The notes: a model not told the origin generated them from the sequence alone. A DNA stretch of 64,000 bases from Typhlomys cinereus (GCA_023101885.1 JALPQD010000245.1:3156876-3220875), one strand, 5' to 3'. Positions 42,851 through 55,018 are shown, numbered from the stretch's first letter. A program made the numbers and translations.

Positions 42851-43534
42851 AGGGAACTAGATCCTCGTGGTATGTCTTATTACAGCAGAAAGATTGCAAT
42901 CAGTCAAGGAAAGTGTGTGGGGGATGGGATCTAAGGGAAACTTGGATACTTGCTTCCATCCTCTCTCTTCTTTTCATTGTGCTATGTGGTAGCACAGTGT
43001 GTTGCCAACCAGGGAACTCAGGTGTGAGCTACGTAGGCACAGGCCACCCAAGGATCTGACTTTGCCACCTGAGACTCCAGCCTATCTCTGCCTCCACCAG
43101 AAATCAGGCTGATAAAGCACAATCCAAAGGTTATGACACACAAAATAACCATCCCCAAGCCAATCACTGTTGTCACAGACTGTGCCCACTGAGGGCCAGT
43201 CCTTTCTTTGGATCCTATAGAGTAGTGAACATCTCCTGCTGAGTTGGCCATGCCTCCCTCCCCATCTTTAGATGCCACCCTCTGCTTGGAAGTACTGTCT
43301 TTTGGTGCTTGCTGGGATACTTGTGTTCATTGGTTTGTGTTAGGATTTCTGAACTGTGGGTAGGAAATCTTTGATTCTCCAGGATAATGTCTTCCCTTTA
43401 TTCATGTGTCAGTTATATACTTCCAGCTCACTGGACATCTTGGACTACATGGATTCGGTTTCTCCTTGGGACATGGTCTAAGACTTCGGTGAGCCAGAAG
43501 TACATAGCTGACACATAAATAAAGGGAAGAAAGG
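42851..43534. other. Unrecognised stretch with a short open frame
   Basis: A minus-strand frame of 86 codons (43018-43278) encodes a hydrophobic run compatible with one transmembrane helix (VIGLGMVILCVITFGLCFIS). I recognise no family, and no splice pair or promoter supports expression. It could be a fragment of an old retrocopy or chance. The remainder carries no recognised repeat. Confidence 0.3.
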
Positions 43535-43686
43535 TCACTCTGGGATTTCCCAGGCTCTGCCCACTAGGGCAGGAAGTACAAGCCACTCCTGTTTCTGTCT
43601 AGTGTTTTTATTGGGACCTGGGTCCAAACTCAGGACCTTCTGCTTGCAAGGCAGAGTTTTAACTCCTGAGCCATCTCTCCAAACCT
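43535..43686 (-). mobile_element. B2-like SINE, 5' half
   Basis: Contains tgggatttcccaggctctgc, ccaaactcaggaccttctgc and gagccatctctccaaacc, but lacks the 3' body and the CA tail: a truncated minus-strand copy. Confidence 0.85.
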
Positions 43687-44419
43687 GACATGTAAAATCA
43701 AAATTTTCATGTCACCCTTAAGGTTAGGATTTGTTTTCATTTATATATCTAACACCTGACATGCTACATTTAGTGAATGATTATTTATATATCCATTCCT
43801 ACCTTTTACTTACAGACGGCACATCCTGCAAGGAGCTTGACAGCCATTAGTCATCCTTACTGTAGTCTCGGTCTCAGGAAACATAACCACAGAGAAACAC
43901 ATAGAGTACTTTTTTGAACAAACAGGTGAGACACGGACCCCATGCCCGCCCCAACCTGTCACCTCAGCCTGGTAAACAGCCTTCCAATGTTCTCCCATTT
44001 CTTCAAGATGAACCCCGTTTAATCTTCAGTCCTATGCAATGTATCGATCACAGACAGTAGCTGTTCACATCTTGCATCTGGTGTCCTCTGACTTGACTTG
44101 GTCCAGATATAAAGAAAGGACTAACCCGGCCATACCACAGTTTACGGCAACAGTGTATGTCCAGTATTGGAACACTTGGACTACACTTCATCAGCCTGAG
44201 CTGCAGAGATGGTGGGGATGGGCTGGATCCCGCCCCCTGGACTTTCTGGATGCTTGCTAACAATTGCTTGCTTTATTAGGGGTCTGTACTTGGGAATCTC
44301 CTTCTTGCAGAGCTAATTCCTGGCAGCCTACACTCCAGGAATCCCTATTGCTATTTTGCATTTTCCCGCATCAGATTCTCTAGTTGCATTTTCTTGGTGC
44401 CTCATGTAGGTCTGGGTGA
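43687..44419. other. Non-repetitive stretch, no gene seen
   Basis: Possibly old LINE sequence towards the right. No coding frame with recognisable content. Confidence 0.4.
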
Positions 44420-44640
44420 GCAGCCTTCCCTGACTCTAAACATGTATGTACCCTGCCACCTCAATCGCCAGAGCACTGGCCACCTCTACCCATGCTCTGT
44501 CCATACTTGTCCACATCCTCCTTTTGCCTGGGAATATTGAGGTCTCCTTTACTGTATCCTGGATCCTGAAATGCTCTTGGGACATATCGAGTACTCTGTA
44601 AATATTTGCTGTGTAACCATTTTCTTCTGTTGAGCCTAGA
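44420..44640 (+). mobile_element. L2 3' end (tentative)
   Basis: The closing run gaaatgctcttgggacatat, cgagtactctgtaaatattt and gctgtgtaacc resembles the L2 3' terminus (…tgcctggcacatagtaggtgctcaataaa…). The upstream part is very diverged. Confidence 0.4.
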
Positions 44641-45505
44641 TTTATTTTTCTATGTCAAGCAAGTTGTATGTGATCTTTGGGAGTAAATAAACAGATTTTT
44701 TTCTGAAAAGTGCTGGGTTTGGGGAAAGTCAGAGAGTAATAGACTGAACAGCAGAAGACTGGCAAGAGTCCTCATTGCAGCGCATGAGTTGAGAGAGGCT
44801 CTGAGACGATGCCTACAGTGGCCCAGCATAACCTTGTGTGCCCTCTGTCCTGCGCATGGAGGACATGTTGGAAATGTCCCTTTAATTGAATTTAATTGTC
44901 TGATTTTTACATCTATCCAATTACGTGCTCTGATATGCCCTTTGAAAGTGTAGCTTGAATCACCAACAATAAAGGTGACTTTAGCTACTGGACTTCAATA
45001 TTCATGGAGGAAATGGCTGACTTGTGAACCTCATTCCGACAGGATGTACTTTAGATCAGAACGGAGTGAAGCAGGACAGCTGTTTGCTCCTATGACTGCT
45101 GCAGACTTCCTGTTGTGAAGGAAACTTGGGCACTGTGGATGATGCCAGGATGAGGGCAAGCAAAGGTGGTGCTTACTCCAGGGCGCAGAACACAAAGGGG
45201 CACTGGTCCTCCATAATCCAGGAGAATGGTCAGCAAAGCAGCCTTGTTAAAGTCCAAAGTTAAAATGTAAAAATGCATAGTTATCCATCTATATAAATTA
45301 CTAGTGAAGTCAAACTGCCATCTCAATATCCCGAATCATCGTGGAGCTTTAGTATTTTCCTCCAAACAAATGCAGTGGGTTCCTGGCCTGTGTGGTCATC
45401 ACGACATACACTGGGTGGACTTCAAGGATTGATAATGGCCTGAGAACAGATGGGACAACACATGGCCTCCTGTGCTACCATGTTCGCCCCCTTTCCTATC
45501 ACACT
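44641..45505. other. Repeat-free stretch, candidate conserved block
   Basis: At 44860-45050 the sequence is free of repeats and rich in TTTAATTGAATTTAATTG-type homeodomain cores, with atccaattacgtgctc. A CpG is kept in TTACGTG. No frame of note. Confidence 0.4.
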
Positions 45506-45990
45506 GTCTTAGTTAGGGTCCTGCAGAGGAATAGAACCAATGGAGTGTCTATATATTACAAAAGGGGACTTCGAAGTATGGCTTAACAGATCTGGGCTGG
45601 GTAGTGCTGCATGTCTTCACACTTCCACAAAACACTTCCACTATCCACGAAACAGAATATCTCAGTAGTCCTAGTTTGGTGCTGGAGTCTAGAGGATTCC
45701 TGGAGTCTCTGAGTCTCTACACTGGAAGCTGAAGAAGTTGGAGTCTGCTGTCAGCGAATGGTCACCGCTTCTATGTCTGTGATAGATGCGCTCTCCAGCA
45801 AGAGGCAAAGGCAAGCAAAGAGCAGAGGGTTTTCACTGACCCTCTTTGTGTATGAGCCACCCTCCCCAGGGTGCTGCGTCCTTGAGGAAACATCGTCTCA
45901 CCTCGGGTACTTCTTTCCAAATGCTCTAATAACCCAGCTTGAGGCGTGTCTCTTCCTGGTTCCAGATTCCATCAGGTTAACAAGAGTCAC
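45506..45990 (-). mobile_element. LTR, family 3 (MaLR/ERVL-like), minus strand
   Basis: It opens with gtcttagttagggtcctgca and gaggaatagaaccaatgg, the complement of the ccctgactaacaca end seen in the plus-strand copy at 50420-50903. gctctccagcaagaggcaaa and ttccatcaggttaacaagag mark its other end. Open frames within it are not viral genes. Confidence 0.6.
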
Positions 45991-46892
45991 CATCATCAGT
46001 GCATCCTTGGTCTTTCTCTGTGGCTTTAAAAGGCCGAGCTGTGATTCTTGCCCTAGAAATGAATGTGGTTCTCAGAACACTGTCTTGGAAATATCTACTG
46101 GGCCACACATAGTAAAATTCAATGATTGACATCTGCTGGAGTCTCAAGGACCAAGGCTCCCTCCAAGGACTGACAGTTAGGAATCTCTGTGACTGGCGGG
46201 GACAACTAAGGAAGCTGAAAATCAAAGTTGGCTGCCTGCAGCAGCCATTTGATCCAAATGCAAAGAGCTGGGCATGAGATTATGTCCAAGCTGCTCTGCC
46301 TAGCCCTGTTGTACAGCAAATGCCAACAACTGTGCATATCAACATTCCCCTTCTCTCCCATCCATCTTAGTCCTCCTTAGTGCTCTTTCTATCCGAGATG
46401 GCGGCCCCAGATTTCTCTCTCCTTGTCTATATGTTTCTGCTGGCAGGCTCCAGCTCCCTGTATATTCTTCAGATAACTGGACCTCTTCTCTTACAGGGTA
46501 AAAAACTTGTGTGTGTGTTCCCTAGCTCACACCCTAATGCTTCTGTGGTTATATACAGTAGTATATAAGCTGAGAGAAAATGACACCCTCTGCTGTTCCA
46601 TCCACTTGTGTTGGGACAGCCAGCACTCTACTCCTGCAATAAATCTCCACCATGCACATGGCTTATGCTCTCACCAGATATTGAAGAGGGTCTCCGAACA
46701 ACCTCCTTCACATGGGAACCACAGTTCAGGTAGGCAACATTAGAGCAGAAGAGATAGCTTAGGTCAAAGGGAATGGAGAGAACTGCCATACAGGCCATTG
46801 GCTTGGATTGTGTGGTGTCTAGCAAACCTTGGTTCGCCACCTGTGAAGTGTTTCCAGAGGCTGAGATCATGAGTTCTCTGACCCTATGGAAT
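45991..46892. other. Non-repetitive stretch, no gene seen
   Basis: No family recognised. A YY1-like gagatggcggcc at 46395-46406 is the only notable motif. Short frames lack domains. Confidence 0.4.
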
Positions 46893-47130
46893 CCTTAAAC
46901 CAAAAACAGATTCAAACTGTGAAGAGATGATTGGCAGATCCTGGTGGAATGTGCGGCACAGTTGGAGGAAATGTGTCATTGAGAACTACCTCTTGTCTAG
47001 GCCCTGTCAGTCCACTCTACTTCCTGTCTGCCATGATGCTCCGCCCTGCCCTGTCTACCATGATAGGCAGCCCCCAAAACTGTGAGTGTGAGTCTGTCCT
47101 CTTCTAAGCTGTTCTGTCAGGAGTCATGTC
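46893..47130 (+). mobile_element. Rodent interspersed repeat, URR1-like (tentative)
   Basis: ttggaggaaatgtgtcattg, cttcctgtctgccatgatgc, ccatgataggcag and aactgtgagtgtgagtctgt match the layout of rodent URR1-type elements as I recall them. Ends are not defined. Confidence 0.4.
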
Positions 47131-47531
47131 ACTACACGTCAGCAAACTTATACTGCTGCTAATGGTCTCAGTGCTGATCACAGCAATCATAATTCAGTCT
47201 CTATTACTGAGCTCAGAAGAAGCAGGGGAGGCTCTTCTCCTCCCCTCTCTCCCTGCCTCATTCATCTCTTCTCATTCCCAGGAACAGTACTCTGTTTTCT
47301 TAGTTTCCAGAGTTCGATCAGGGAAAAAGGAATCTCACTTTACCTTCTTGTCACCTTAGATTATTTGGTCTATTTTGGTAAGTTGGTCTTCCACATAAAT
47401 ATGATCATCAATTTCTTAAATTACAGCTCCAACACTGTTGAGGTCTTACACTGAAATTGCCTTCACTTTTGATTAAGATGGACATACTTAATATTCTTAT
47501 GCTAGCAATTCTTCCTTTCCTGAAACATAGG

Positions 47532-47581
<50 letters not shown>

Positions 47582-48001
47582 ATTTAAGGCCCTGTATCCC
47601 ATTTGTCAATAAGAACTTATAAGTTTGCCTAGTGATTCTGCAATTTTTTTTGGAATTGTCCTCTGTTGTTTATAATTTTGTTTGTTATTTTCGTAGCACC
47701 TTTTAAATTTTTATACATGCTAGTTGCTGCTCTGTGGGACAGTCTTTTGTTTACTGAGGGGTCACATGTAACAACTTGAGGAATGCCCACACATCACCAT
47801 TTTATAAATACATATTTGATGCCGAGTTTTTCCTTGGTGGCCTTTGTTCTTTGTTCAGAATGGTGGGAAGCATCAAAAACCTCCCTACTTATGTACTGTG
47901 TTTACAAATCTGAGGAATTAGTCATCTCTCTGAACTCTATTTCTTTTCATTAGCATATCTATATCTGGGGGATATCAAACAGTGCTTGCCATTCATTGTG
48001 T
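47131..48001. other. Non-repetitive stretch with one CT microsatellite
   Basis: Holds an uninterrupted (CT)21 at 47534-47576. The rest is AT-rich and unrecognised; no coding signal. Confidence 0.45.
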
Positions 48002-48352
48002 GTGGTGGTTAAGGTTGATTGCCAACTAGAATCACCCAGCAGATAAATCTCTGAGCTTGTCTATGAGGCAGTTTCTAGCCTGGGTCAACTGACATGGGAA
48101 GACCCACACTAAATGTGGGCAGCACCCATCATTCTATGGTCTGAGGTCCTGGACTGAATAAGAGCCGAGCACAATCGTTCATCTCTCTCTGTTTCCTGAC
48201 TATGGATGCCACAGGACCAGCTGCCTACCTCCATGCCTTCCCCACCACGATGGATCCTCCAAACCTTCTTTCTCAGAGTTCCTAATGACAGGCTCAAAGT
48301 TAAGTGGCCGCTAAGACATCCTGTGAGCAAGAAATAAGCCAGCAAATGCGCA
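48002..48352 (+). mobile_element. Rodent interspersed repeat, class uncertain
   Basis: ctatgaggcagtttctagcc, gggtcaactgacatgggaag, actaaatgtgggcagcaccc, gtcctggactgaataagagc and caccacgatggatcc form an ordered series I know from rodent dispersed repeats. LTR and DNA-element assignments are both possible. Confidence 0.45.
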
Positions 48353-48522
48353 ATGCTTGGCGCTTACTGGCTGCTTCCTGAACGTCCATTGCTACGGATA
48401 CTGTTACACTGCTGCCTCTTATTTTCACCAGATACCCTGGCCAATTTAAGATGCGAACCTTTGGAAAAGTTTTTGAAACTCAGGCAAGAAGGGGTGATTT
48501 TTAGGATCTGCTGAGTCTGTAC

Positions 48523-48735
48523 TGGGGGTTTTCAATCTTGACACTATTGAGATTTTTATGGCACATTCTTTATAGGGACGGGTGGGATGTTTTTTGCATT
48601 GGAGCATGGTGAGTATCGTGATGAATGGAGTGGCATTGAGCCTCTTTCCCCTCCTATTGTGGGGTCAGCCAAAACTGATTCTAGATTTGCCATTGTCCCC
48701 CTGGGGGACTACACCCTCTTAGCTAATAACTGTGG
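48523..48735 (+). mobile_element. MER5-type DNA transposon fossil
   Basis: ttcaatcttgacactattga at the start and gatttgccattgtccccctg then gggggactacaccctc at the end match MER5A (nonautonomous hAT-Charlie) landmarks, in correct order and about 190 bp apart. The middle is diverged. Confidence 0.65.
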
Positions 48736-50419
48736 GGCTGTGTGGATCTTCAGTGTTTCTAGTCTCCCCGTTAGGGTCTCTCTCTCACAAGCTCCACACG
48801 CTCCCCTTAGCTATGCTTCCATTCCTTACAACTCTTGTATGTCCTCCAGGAGTCCTGTCTCTGTGTATCATATCTTGAAAGTCAGATGGTCAGCGGCATC
48901 TGGGGGTGAGCTCAGGACTGCACCGTCCTGACCCTCTCTGAGAAGAAGAACTACTAAGATCTGCATTGCCCTTCAGTCCCTGTGGGCAGGAGTGTGGGCC
49001 TGGTTTAGGAGCAGCCGGCTGACTGGCAGGTGGTTTGTCTGCCTGTTTCAGCCCATGCAGCTCCCTCCTTCCAGGCCTGATGGGCGTCCTGAAGAGCGGC
49101 CACAGGTAGAGGACGGGATCTTTCCACTGATGGAGCTCAGACTCCTTTCGATCAATCTTTTCCCAGAGCAGATCTGATGGTGCTTCGTGGAGAATGATAT
49201 GGAGTCCAAGGAAAAGGTTTCAGAACTCTTGGAGGGGCAATAAAGAACAGCGAACATTGAGGAGACAGCATGACCCTGGAAGAGGAGACGTGAAGACCAG
49301 TTAGAACACTTCAGGGGGAGCCCTAAGGAACTCAGCTTTGCGCTGAGGAGATGTGAGCAGTAAAGAGGCATCCGGGAGATGCATGCAGCTCCCCGGCTGA
49401 GTCTCACCGCATCTGCTCAGCAGCTCTGCTCAACACTGAGTAAGTCATCACTGATGGACGCTTGCCTCTCAGATCAAAGCCCTCCCCAGCCTCGTCTCCC
49501 CTTGCCACATGGGTGTCCAGCTACCTTTGTGCTGAGCTTCCCAGCCTCCCTGTTTCACATTGCTGACTCCCGTGGGAAGACCAGCACCGGCTGGCCAGGC
49601 TCAGAGAACAAGTCTCTTCTCTTGCTAGCAGCCTTGCAGCTCCTCAAGATGCGGTACTTGTGTGCATTCCTGTATCTCCGATGTCTACCTGGGTATTCCC
49701 TATACCAGATTAAGCAAGTAAGGACCTACTTCTTATTAGGACTTTCTCGAATGATCTTTTCCAAATAAGATAGTTACATTTCTTCTTCAAAGCCCTTCCC
49801 TAGAACATGCACCAATACGACTCTGCTTGTCACAGAATCCAAACTATCAATTCATCAGCATCTGCTAAAAATAGTGACCAACTAAGTAAGTGAATGAATG
49901 AGTAAGCAGATGATAATCCTTTCGAAGGGTATACCAGACAGGTATAGGAGACTTCAGACGTTCCCAGATGAGAGAACGAAGGACAAGATTGAACGAAGAA
50001 TAAGAAATTTTTCAGTAGCCAAGTTTATGCCTCCATCATTGGTCTTCTGGGGATCAATTTGGATCAACAAGTTAGTAACCAGAGTCCTGACCCATGGAGC
50101 TATCTCACCAGCCTGGACTATGAGAGATTTTTACAGAGATTAACTAACTGTGTGTAGCTAAAAGGAATACAAGAAACTTATGGAGAGAGAATATAGCAGG
50201 ATCATTAGATATTCACATGCGTTAGTGGGATTGGTTCTTGGCCAAAGACAATCTTGATCCCCCAAGGTCTGGAGACATATATATATATATATATGTCTAC
50301 CCAGTCTCAACCCTTAACTACTCCAATAGGAGACAGGGATTGAACTCAACCACAAGGACACAAAAGGGCACTGAGATAAGCTGGTGGTAAAACACCAGAA
50401 AGCTTTTAAAAAAACACTA
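48736..50419. other. Non-repetitive stretch, no gene seen
   Basis: Mostly unrecognised, moderately GC-rich to 49720. An L2/MIR-like end (agtaagtgaatgaatgag) lies near 49885-49905, and a TA run at 50279-50294. Frames of 119 and 129 residues overlap on opposite strands and carry no domains. Confidence 0.4.
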
Positions 50420-50903
50420 TGATAGTTAATATTGGGTGTCAACTTGACCATACCTTACATTACCAAGATCAGCTGAGCCCACCTGAAGAGATTATCTGGA
50501 TCAATACATTTACAATACAAAGACCAGCCCCAGATCTGATTGGAATCTCCCTAAATCTGATTGGAACCTCCCAGTAGCAGACCAGATAAAAGACCTATAA
50601 AACAGGAAACTGGCAAAGGAGAGACTCTTTGAAGCTGTGCTAGAAAATGCTCTTCCCTCCTACTGTCCGGTTTCTTTGTTTCTTTGACCCTCCAGCTCTC
50701 CAACCCTCCAAGTCTTCAACGTGACTGAAGACTCTCTAGGAATCCTCCAGCCTTCAGCCGTCACCCATTGGACTACTGGACTGAGCAGCTACTGGCAGCC
50801 ATCGTTGGACTACCTCGGCCATAGCTCGTGAGCCAACTCAGTAAATTCCTTTTTTATATATTCATCCTGCAGATTCTGTGACTTTAGTGAACCCTGACTA
50901 ACA
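50420..50903 (+). mobile_element. LTR, family 3 (MaLR/ERVL-like), near complete
   Basis: It starts tgatagttaatattgggtgt and ends accctgactaacaca, with a TATA-like ataaaagacctataaaac at 50586, and an AGTAAA-type signal near 50840. About 484 bp, solo. Flanking cacta and caccc match only in part, as expected for an old 5-bp target duplication. Confidence 0.65.
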
Positions 50904-51189
50904 CACCCACCATGAGATTTGTTACTTAGTATGCAACTTTTAACAGAAAAGTACATTAAAAGAAAGAGGTCAATGTGAAGAGATCATCGGACTTTACCAA
51001 TTAGTACTTTTTGAAGTTAAACTTCTGTCCCTTTTTATCTGGATGATCACCGGTCCGAGGAATGGAAGTCTCTTTGGTTATCTGCATTCCTGGACTGTGA
51101 AAAAGGCAAGTTGCTAGAAGATGTTTGCATATCAATGAGTCAGAGAAAGAAGTGACTGTGGGAATCTGTGTAAGACATGATCAGCTACT
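50904..51189. other. Short unrecognised spacer
   Basis: Nothing recognised between the LTR and the MIR. Confidence 0.4.
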
Positions 51190-51345
51190 CTCAGAAGAGT
51201 GATAGAACTATGTGGCAGCCCTAGGATTTAGTCCTGGTTCTGTTACATGCTTGAAGTTTAACTTTTCTGGCTCATTTTTCACTTTAGGAAACAGATAGGA
51301 TAGCAATATCCATCCCTTGGTGTTTGAGGATAAAGAGAAACACTG
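51190..51345 (+). mobile_element. MIR, cut by an LTR
   Basis: ggcagccctaggatttagtc, cctggttctgttacatgctt, ctttaggaaacagatagg and tttgaggataaagagaaac follow MIR core and tail order. It ends where the LTR at 51346 begins, consistent with LTR insertion at the MIR end. Confidence 0.7.
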
Positions 51346-51662
51346 TGAATATCAGTTACTTTTCCTTTGGAGTGATAAAGTACCCCACAAGAGCAACTTA
51401 AAACAGACGGGGTTTACTCTGGCTCGCTGTCTCAGAGATCATATTCCATCATGTCCAGTAGGCGTAGGAACAAGAATAGGAAGCTGGCTGGACTTACCGA
51501 GTCTCTGGCCAAGAAGCAGAGAGTCAACAGGAAGTAGAATGGGGTTCTCAAGCTTCAAGGCCACCCCCACTGACCCACTTCCTCGAGCAAGGCTCCACCT
51601 CCTAAAAGTTCCACAACCTTCCAAAACAGGACCCACCAAACACATGAGCCTGTGGCAGATGA
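51346..51662 (+). mobile_element. MaLR-type LTR (ORR1-like)
   Basis: tggagtgataaagtacccca, acttaaaacagacggggttt, ggctcgctgtctcagag, tcaaggccacccccactg, ctcgagcaaggctccacctc and ccttccaaaacaggaccc. The 143-residue frame across MIR and LTR is chance. Confidence 0.65.
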
Positions 51663-52688
51663 TTCAATCAAAACCAGAAGAGCAGGTAAATCAAGTTAGT
51701 GATTTTCTGGTGAGTTTCCTGATGAGCTTATGCAAAAGCGAGCTTTAAATAGGTAGCTGTTTGTCTTCTCCTAAGAAAATACACCTGGCATTTTTGTTGA
51801 GATGGGCGAGGAGAAAAAGGGAAAATCTAGAATTCCACTGAAAGGAAAATATGATATTGAGTCTTACAGAAAAAATCAAACAGAGACCCTTAATTCAAAC
51901 AGCCACAACTCAGTCATTGACTGAAGCAGCAGATTGTAAACCAAGATTAGTATGGAAAATGTCCATTATATAGGAATTCATCCCTTCCATGTAATCATGG
52001 ATGATGCTCAATGCCATGCTCAAAAATATATTGCAGAAATTAATCTTTAAGCAACATGTACTGAGGCAAGACATACAGATATGTGTGTAAATTGTATGTG
52101 GATGCTCATCAAGTCTTCACACAGCAAATAGACTTGCATCAAGGTGCAAAACTCACATGGAACTTCAAGTCCCCAAACACTGAAAGTAACCAGTATTCTG
52201 GCTTTATTCACTATGAATTTGGCTTGTATGGTCTTGAGTTTATATTTACAATAAGGGATCCAAACCTTGAATAGTCAGTTCTAAAACTCTAACTTCCAGT
52301 TATTAGAAACTTTAGTGAACTCGGCCACAGCTACATGTAAGAGCAAAATGACTATACAGACCACAGTGTAGGATTTCCTTACATGAGTATGTCATATCTG
52401 TTATCACTCTGCGGTGGGTGTATATACCAAGGAATCAGTTCTCTCTTCTCGCTCTCTCTCCTCTCTGTAAAGATATTACCACCTCATTTCTACTGTCTTT
52501 ATATTCTCTGATTTGAATTTTGGGTGTGCTGTTGTACATTTGAATGACAAAGGTGTGAACATTTCTGTGTGCACTGCATAACAGATCCCTCTTTCCCACT
52601 TTGTGATATGGTTGTATAAATGTCTCCTGATTTTGCTTTTCTGAATTAATAAGCCATTGACCTTGTGTATCCACCAGAGTTGTGTATA
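51663..52688. other. Non-repetitive stretch, no gene seen
   Basis: AT-rich, without recognised repeats. A short CT-rich run at 52440-52465. No coding frame. Confidence 0.45.
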
Positions 52689-53012
52689 CATGATGGTGTT
52701 TGTATGTGTGTGTGCATATTCATGCATGTGCACTCCAGCTCACAGAGATCAGAGGACAGACTCAAGGGTGGGCTTTCACCTCTCACCTTTTCAGACAGGG
52801 TATCTTGTGATTTGCTGCTTTTCTTTCCAGCCCAGCTGACTGGCGAGTACTAGGATTTTCTCCAGTCAGCCTCCCTTCTCCCTGTTCTGTGTGTACCTTG
52901 GGATTGCAGACAAGAACCTGCCTTCATATCCATTTTGGGGATTCTGACCCCCATCCCATGCTTATACTGTAAGGACTTTCTTTACCCACTGACCTATCTC
53001 CCAAGTCTGATG
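52689..53012 (-). mobile_element. B4-type SINE, minus strand
   Basis: Starts with TG/CATG tail complement (52697-52735), then cacagagatcagaggacaga, acctctcaccttttcagaca, gggtatcttgtgatttgctg, ttgggattgcagacaagaac and taaggactttctttacccac before ctatctcccaagtctga. A rather complete but diverged copy. Confidence 0.65.
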
Positions 53013-53204
53013 TCAATCTTTATATATTTGGAACCCAAGTTCATTTTTGGAGATAAGTAATAAATCCTTCTTCCACTTTATGAGTTAAATATTTTTCTTA
53101 TAAATAATATTTTTCATGAATAATCATCTCCATTGTAATCAATGTTAATTCATTTTCAGCTTAAAATATTCTTGCCTACTTTCAGGTCACAAGAATATTC
53201 TGCT

Positions 53205-53565
53205 ATATTTATTTGTAGCCTTATTTATAATGGAAAATTACAAAAACATGTTAAATAAATAGCCATAATGAATCGACTTAACAAATCAGGCATATTCATG
53301 GCACGCCATAACATGTAGCCATTAAAAAAGCCTGCAGCATAATATACGATGGAATGAGAAGTGTTTATACTATATTTTAGGTTGAGAAAAGCAGGTTATA
53401 AAAGATGTGAAATGCGATAAATTCTTTGAAAACTGCATACAGAATGAGACCTCCAAGGATATACATGGATTCATTTTTGAAGTAATTATCTCTGGGTAGT
53501 CATATTATTATTTTCTTCTTGCTGATTTCTATTTTGCAATACTTAATAAGCATGTGCTCTGGCTA
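53205..53565 (+). mobile_element. L1ME/L1MB-type 3' end (ancient)
   Basis: Order of landmarks matches the old mammalian L1 terminus: ttatttataatggaaaatta, atgttaaataaatagcca, tgtagccattaaaaaagcc, atacgatggaatgagaag, taggttgagaaaagcagg, ttatctctgggtagtcat, tttctattttgcaatac. It predates the rodent radiation. Confidence 0.75.
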
Positions 53566-53599
53566 TAATAAAAATATCCGTTAAAATGAGAGACATTAA

Positions 53600-53890
53600 C
53601 ACTAAAGTCGACAATAAATATTTTATTCCATTTCATAGATTAATGGTGAGAACATGATGGGAATATCCTGTGTCTGAAGGCGCTCCTAGCCATCCATCCA
53701 GGGATGGTATAGGATGTTGAGAATAATTTCCTGCTTTCAAAATCCAAGCAAAAGTTTGAAAATGTTCCTGGGTTCTCATCAAGGATAATTACCCACCGCC
53801 TGCTGATGGCTGTGCCTTCTTCGGCTGGCTCTGGCCCTGCTGGCAATTGCATATTTAATTCGCATATCAATGCATTCTCATTAGTGAACC
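53600..53890. promoter_or_regulatory. POU/homeodomain motif-rich repeat-free block
   Basis: Repeat-free and motif-dense. At 53849-53859 gcatatttaat fits the POU-III (BRN2-type) pattern GCAT-N3-TAAT; cgcatatcaatgcattctca follows. Other TAAT/ATTA cores lie near 53640 and 53788. It directly follows an ancient L1ME, so the site itself is old. Enhancer function is inference. Confidence 0.35.
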
Positions 53891-54834
53891 TGGGAGACAG
53901 TCAATAAGACAAAGATAGTTTCCCAACAAACAGGGTCATAGTAACTCTGAGGTGCAAGTAGGACCCAGGAGACCCAGTGGCTGCATGGCCGTCCTTAACA
54001 CTCTGGGTCTTTGGGAAACCTCACTGAGAAACTCACAGACTGACATAACAGCTCAGACAATTCTCCTTTGATAAGCACATGGCCGTTCACAAACCACAGC
54101 AGTTCAAGTTGGTGTTTGTGACTCCCACTGAGTTTTAACTGAGTATTTCGAGAGATTGTATTTTCATGCTGGGCTTTGGATTTTGATCTCTCAAGTCTTC
54201 TATGTCTTCTAGAAATGAGCCCCCAAAGAGCAAAGGTTTCACCCCCTACCCCAACCTTCCTCAGACAAAGGGCTTGAAATTAGTCGTGTTGGTTGCTGAT
54301 ACGTTCTTCAAATGACTACGAGAACTGTGCCTGCTACTTGCTCTTAGCTGGGTGGGGGGCAGAGCCCTGAACAAGACAGAAGAAGCTCCTGATCGCAGGA
54401 AATTAGCATGAGTGAGGCAGGGGCTGGCAAGCAAACAGATCCCACGCAGGAGCTTTGTTGAAAGGAAGGACCGTGGAGACATAAAGCAGAAGGGGAGGGG
54501 TAGTAGGTACCAGTGACTCACAGAGTGCTAGAAAGATGGGCTGCTCTCTCCTCACCCCAAGTGGAATAGGAGGACCTTCAGGTCCCCTACTCCGACCCTT
54601 CTGCCCCCCCAACCCCAGTAGGGTCACACAGTGTCCTTATTCAGGCCACAGCCAACCCAACTACATCTGCTGGCTTCAGCTACATGACTGAAGTGACTCA
54701 TGTCCACCTTACTGTTTGTGCTGAGACAGGGCCATGTACTCTGGACCACAGATGGACATGTGGTCTCACTAGAATACGTGACCGGTGTTGAAAAAGGGAC
54801 CACCTTGGTTTAATAGAGTTTCCATTCACTTCTT
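53891..54834. other. Non-repetitive stretch, no gene seen
   Basis: Moderately GC-rich from 54340 to 54720, without repeats I can name. Frames of 74-86 residues lack domains. Confidence 0.45.
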
Positions 54835-55018
54835 TTTAAAATTATTTTCTTTATTTATGAGAGAGAGAGGGAGAGAAAGGCATGGCACACTATTGGAGAT
54901 CTGGGGACAACTTTAGGAAGTCAGTTCTCTCCTTCCACCACATGGGCTTCCGGGGACCAAACTCAGGTGTTCAGGTGTATGAGCAGCCGCCTAATTCACT
55001 GAACTGTCCTCCCAGCCT
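54835..55018 (-). mobile_element. B3 SINE, minus strand
   Basis: Complement of B3: tttatgagagagagagggag, ggacaactttaggaagtcag, ttctctccttccaccacatg, ccggggaccaaactcaggtg, ctgaactgtcctcccagcct. The tail is AT-rich at the left. Confidence 0.8.

Noticed and set aside
45758..46129. 123-residue plus-strand frame
   Set aside because: Lies mostly in a minus-strand LTR and encodes no recognisable retroviral or cellular domain.
46395..46406. YY1-like gagatggcggcc, as at L1 5' ends
   Set aside because: No L1 5'UTR or ORF1 follows, so a single short motif is not enough for a feature.
49048..49768. Overlapping 119- and 129-residue frames on opposite strands
   Set aside because: No domain or conserved motif on either strand; GC-richer DNA has fewer stops and gives such frames by chance.
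51317..51748. 143-residue plus-strand frame
   Set aside because: It spans the end of a MIR and a MaLR-type LTR; no gene signal.
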